Shown here one piece after another: positions 61,990 through 64,000 of a stretch of 64,000 bases of DNA. The DNA comes from Mangrovimonas futianensis (lineage in GTDB: Bacteria; Bacteroidota; Bacteroidia; Flavobacteriales; Flavobacteriaceae): assembly GCF_021245805.1 (NCBI RefSeq), contig NZ_JAJJNF010000004.1, forward strand, positions 62,001 to 126,000, given 5' to 3'. The first letter of the stretch is position 1, and each line of letters begins with the position of its first letter. Position numbers and translations under genes: made by a program. Below the pieces are notes generated by a model. That model was given only the letters and a program-made list of their open reading frames with translations. It was not told where the DNA came from and ran no database searches.

Positions 61990-63132
61990 ATGAGAATACA
62001 TGGATTGAAAGATTTGATTGCGTTTCGAAAAGAACTACACAAACATCCAGAACTTTCAGGCTATGAAGTAAAAACAGCCAAAAAAATTTCTGAAACCCTA
62101 AAATATTTCAATCCGTCACAAATCATAACCCAACTAGGCAGATTTGGCGTAGCTGCTATTTTTGAAGCCGACAAAGAAGGTCCAACTAGCTTATATCGAG
62201 CTGAACTTGACGCTCTTCCAATTAGAGAAACAAATACATTTGATCATGCCTCTGAATATGACAACATTTCCCATAAATGCGGACATGATGGACATAGCAC
62301 TATTTTAATAGGACTAGCAAGAGAAATATACAACCATCCCTTTTCATCTGGAAAAGTGATTCTACTCTTCCAACCGGCTGAAGAAATTGGTACCGGAGCT
62401 AAAGCCATACTGAAAGAACCGCTCCTTTTAGAAAAGAAGCCTGATTTTGCATTCGCTCTTCACAATGTTCCTGGGTTTGATATAGGACAGATTATATGTA
62501 GAGAAAATACCTTTACTCCTTCGGTCATTAGTCTTGCGATTACTTTGACTGGTAAAACTTCGCATGCCGCTGAACCAGACAAGGGTATCAACCCTGACTT
62601 AGCAATTTCAGAATTAATCCAGCGAATCAAAGGGCTATCAAATCCTGAAGAAACGAATCCCAATTTTTCAACGATTGCAACAGTTTACAGTAGAATAGGA
62701 TCAAAAGACTACGGTATTTCTGCGGGAGATGGAGAAGTTCATTTTACTTTGAGATGTTGGACCGTCACTCAATTGGAATACTTGAAAAATGATGTCATAA
62801 CGATAGTCAAGAAGACCTGTCATATTTACAAACTCAACTATACGGTTCAATGGTTTGATGAATTCCTTTCAAACAACAACCATCCTGAAGCAGTTTCTCA
62901 TATTAAAGAAGCTGCTAATACTCTTGGATTTTCATACCTCAACAAACAGTTCCCTTTTAAATGGGGAGAGGATTTTGGTCTATTTACCCAAAAATTCAAA
63001 GGCGCCATGTTTGGGCTTGGTGCAGGACAAAATGCTCCAGCTTTACATAACCCCGATTATGATTTCCCAGATGAAATCATAACTAACGGAATAAACATGT
63101 TCCATCAAATAATAAAACAAATACATGCCTAA
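61990..63132 (+). CDS. M20-family amidohydrolase / aminoacylase
   Basis: This 380-aa metallopeptidase-fold amidohydrolase has the M20D pattern: FRKELHKHPELSGYE, the metal site RAELDALPIRE and SHKCGHDGHSTILIGLA, the general-base Glu in LLFQPAEEIGTGAKAIL, ALHNVPGFDIGQI, and the dimerisation domain starting TGKTSHAAEPDKGINP. It would hydrolyse N-acyl amino acids or a similar amide. It lies 4 bp after the symporter and overlaps alr by 8 bp. Confidence 0.92.
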   Translation: MRIHGLKDLIAFRKELHKHPELSGYEVKTAKKISETLKYFNPSQIITQLGRFGVAAIFEADKEGPTSLYRAELDALPIRETNTFDHASEYDNISHKCGHDGHSTILIGLAREIYNHPFSSGKVILLFQPAEEIGTGAKAILKEPLLLEKKPDFAFALHNVPGFDIGQIICRENTFTPSVISLAITLTGKTSHAAEPDKGINPDLAISELIQRIKGLSNPEETNPNFSTIATVYSRIGSKDYGISAGDGEVHFTLRCWTVTQLEYLKNDVITIVKKTCHIYKLNYTVQWFDEFLSNNNHPEAVSHIKEAANTLGFSYLNKQFPFKWGEDFGLFTQKFKGAMFGLGAGQNAPALHNPDYDFPDEIITNGINMFHQIIKQIHA

Positions 63133-64000
63133 TTCGATTCTTGAAATAAATAAAAAAGCATTAGCTAAAAACATCACATACATAAAAACCTTATTGGATG
63201 AAGGAACCATTATTTCTTCGGTTTTAAAAGGGAATGCTTATGGACATGGAATCTGCATTATGGTTCCCTTACTACAAGAATTGGGTATCAATCATTTTGC
63301 AGTGTTTAGCTCCCTAGAAGCCAAACAAGTTTTTGAAAAAGCAAAAGGCGATTTTTCCATAATGATTATGGGAGATATCAGCGAGGAGCATGCTTCATGG
63401 GTATTGGAGAATAACATTGAGTTTTATGTGTTTAATATCCAACGATTGGATTACATGGTTCAATTAGCAAAAACCATGAACCGAAAAGCTCGTGTTCATT
63501 TAGAAATTGAAACCGGTATGAATCGAACGGGGTTTAATCAGAATGAATGGAAAAACTTAGCGGATACCCTCCTACTGAATAACGAACATTTAGGCATACA
63601 GGGAATTTGCACCCATTACGCGGGGGCAGAGAGCATCAGCAACTATCTAAGAGTAAAAAATCAGAGACAAATCTTTAAAAAAGCCATCAAGTTTTTTAAG
63701 AAAAAGGGTATTAAACCTGAAAGAATACATGCCTCTTGTAGCGCTGCAGTTCTATCATTTCCTAAGGATAATTATGACATGGTACGTGTCGGAATTCTTC
63801 AATACGGCCTTTGGCCAAGTAGAGAAAATTTCATCTCACATATTACCCAGAAACATGTACATAAAGATCCTCTAAAACCTATTTTAAGTTGGAAATCCTA
63901 TGTCATGGACATCAAAGAGGTTCCTAAAGGTCAATATATTGGTTACGGAAATTCGTACCTTGCAGAACAGGATATGACTATAGCATCTGTTCCTATAGGA
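63125..64000 (+). CDS. alr: Alanine racemase (C-terminal part outside the window)
   Basis: 292 codons are visible from the ATG at 63125 to the window end. The PLP-binding Lys35 is in SSVLKGNAYGHGI, the family stretch VHLEIETGMNRTGF and GICTHYAGAES follow, then HASCSAAVLSF, the Arg of MVRVGILQYGLWPS, and LSWKSYVMDIKEVPKGQYIGYGNSYLA at the beginning of the C-terminal domain. It interconverts L- and D-alanine for peptidoglycan, or a related amino acid, given that it overlaps an amidohydrolase gene and follows a symporter. Confidence 0.93.
   Translation, partial: MPNSILEINKKALAKNITYIKTLLDEGTIISSVLKGNAYGHGICIMVPLLQELGINHFAVFSSLEAKQVFEKAKGDFSIMIMGDISEEHASWVLENNIEFYVFNIQRLDYMVQLAKTMNRKARVHLEIETGMNRTGFNQNEWKNLADTLLLNNEHLGIQGICTHYAGAESISNYLRVKNQRQIFKKAIKFFKKKGIKPERIHASCSAAVLSFPKDNYDMVRVGILQYGLWPSRENFISHITQKHVHKDPLKPILSWKSYVMDIKEVPKGQYIGYGNSYLAEQDMTIASVPIG

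Overview
The window reads as a chromosomal segment of a marine-type member of the Flavobacteriaceae (Bacteroidota). This rests on the low GC, the near-absence of Shine-Dalgarno sites, a SusC/SusD polysaccharide utilization locus, a single short RpoD-type sigma factor, a folK-deoxynucleoside kinase fusion and 2TM/DUF5686 proteins. Species cannot be named from sequence alone.

Layout. 1-16 kb is core: a DUF5686 outer-membrane protein (cut by the window edge), pdhB, etfB-etfA behind a perfect 22-bp palindrome, a bifunctional-nuclease/UVR protein, a CNT nucleoside transporter, thyA, a 2TM-dihydrofolate reductase fusion, an alpha/beta hydrolase, fabD, lspA, galE, a DegT/DnrJ aminotransferase and waaA. 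16.6 kb holds a small lipoprotein built of 11-residue repeats. 17.0-32.4 kb is a beta-1,3-glucan (laminarin-type) PUL: a LacI regulator, GH3, GH16, two surface lipoproteins, SusD, SusC and a propeller/Y_Y_Y/LuxR-HTH regulator. A 14-bp LacI-type palindrome lies ahead of susC.

33.5-48.9 kb is a genomic island inserted in the 3' end of tRNA-Leu(TAA). A 22-bp direct repeat bounds it (33523-33544 and 48874-48895), and a tyrosine integrase sits just inside the left end. The island carries a lipoprotein-anchored PoNe-type DNase toxin with an overlapping PoNi-type immunity gene, a small replication module (HTH protein, SF3-helicase-like protein), an array of seven degenerate ~96-bp hairpin repeats with no gene, and a complete type II-C CRISPR-Cas system. 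That system has a tracrRNA divergent from cas9, Cas9 of 1120 aa, a broken GIY-YIG gene framed by REP-like palindromes, an array of 19 repeats and 18 spacers, and cas1-cas2 on the opposite strand. Offence (toxin), self-protection (immunity) and anti-invader defence (CRISPR) therefore travel together.

48.9-64 kb is core again: tRNA-Leu, tRNA-Gly, mutS, a SpoU methyltransferase, a SAM methyltransferase, a coiled-coil lipoprotein, a GyrI-like protein, folK-dNK, a YhhQ-type queuosine-precursor transporter, AsmA, rpoD, rpsU, then GNAT, Na+/solute symporter, M20 amidohydrolase and alr (cut by the window end) in one tight run. Nucleotide and folate genes (thyA, folA fusion, folK-dNK, CNT transporter) recur in the core part.
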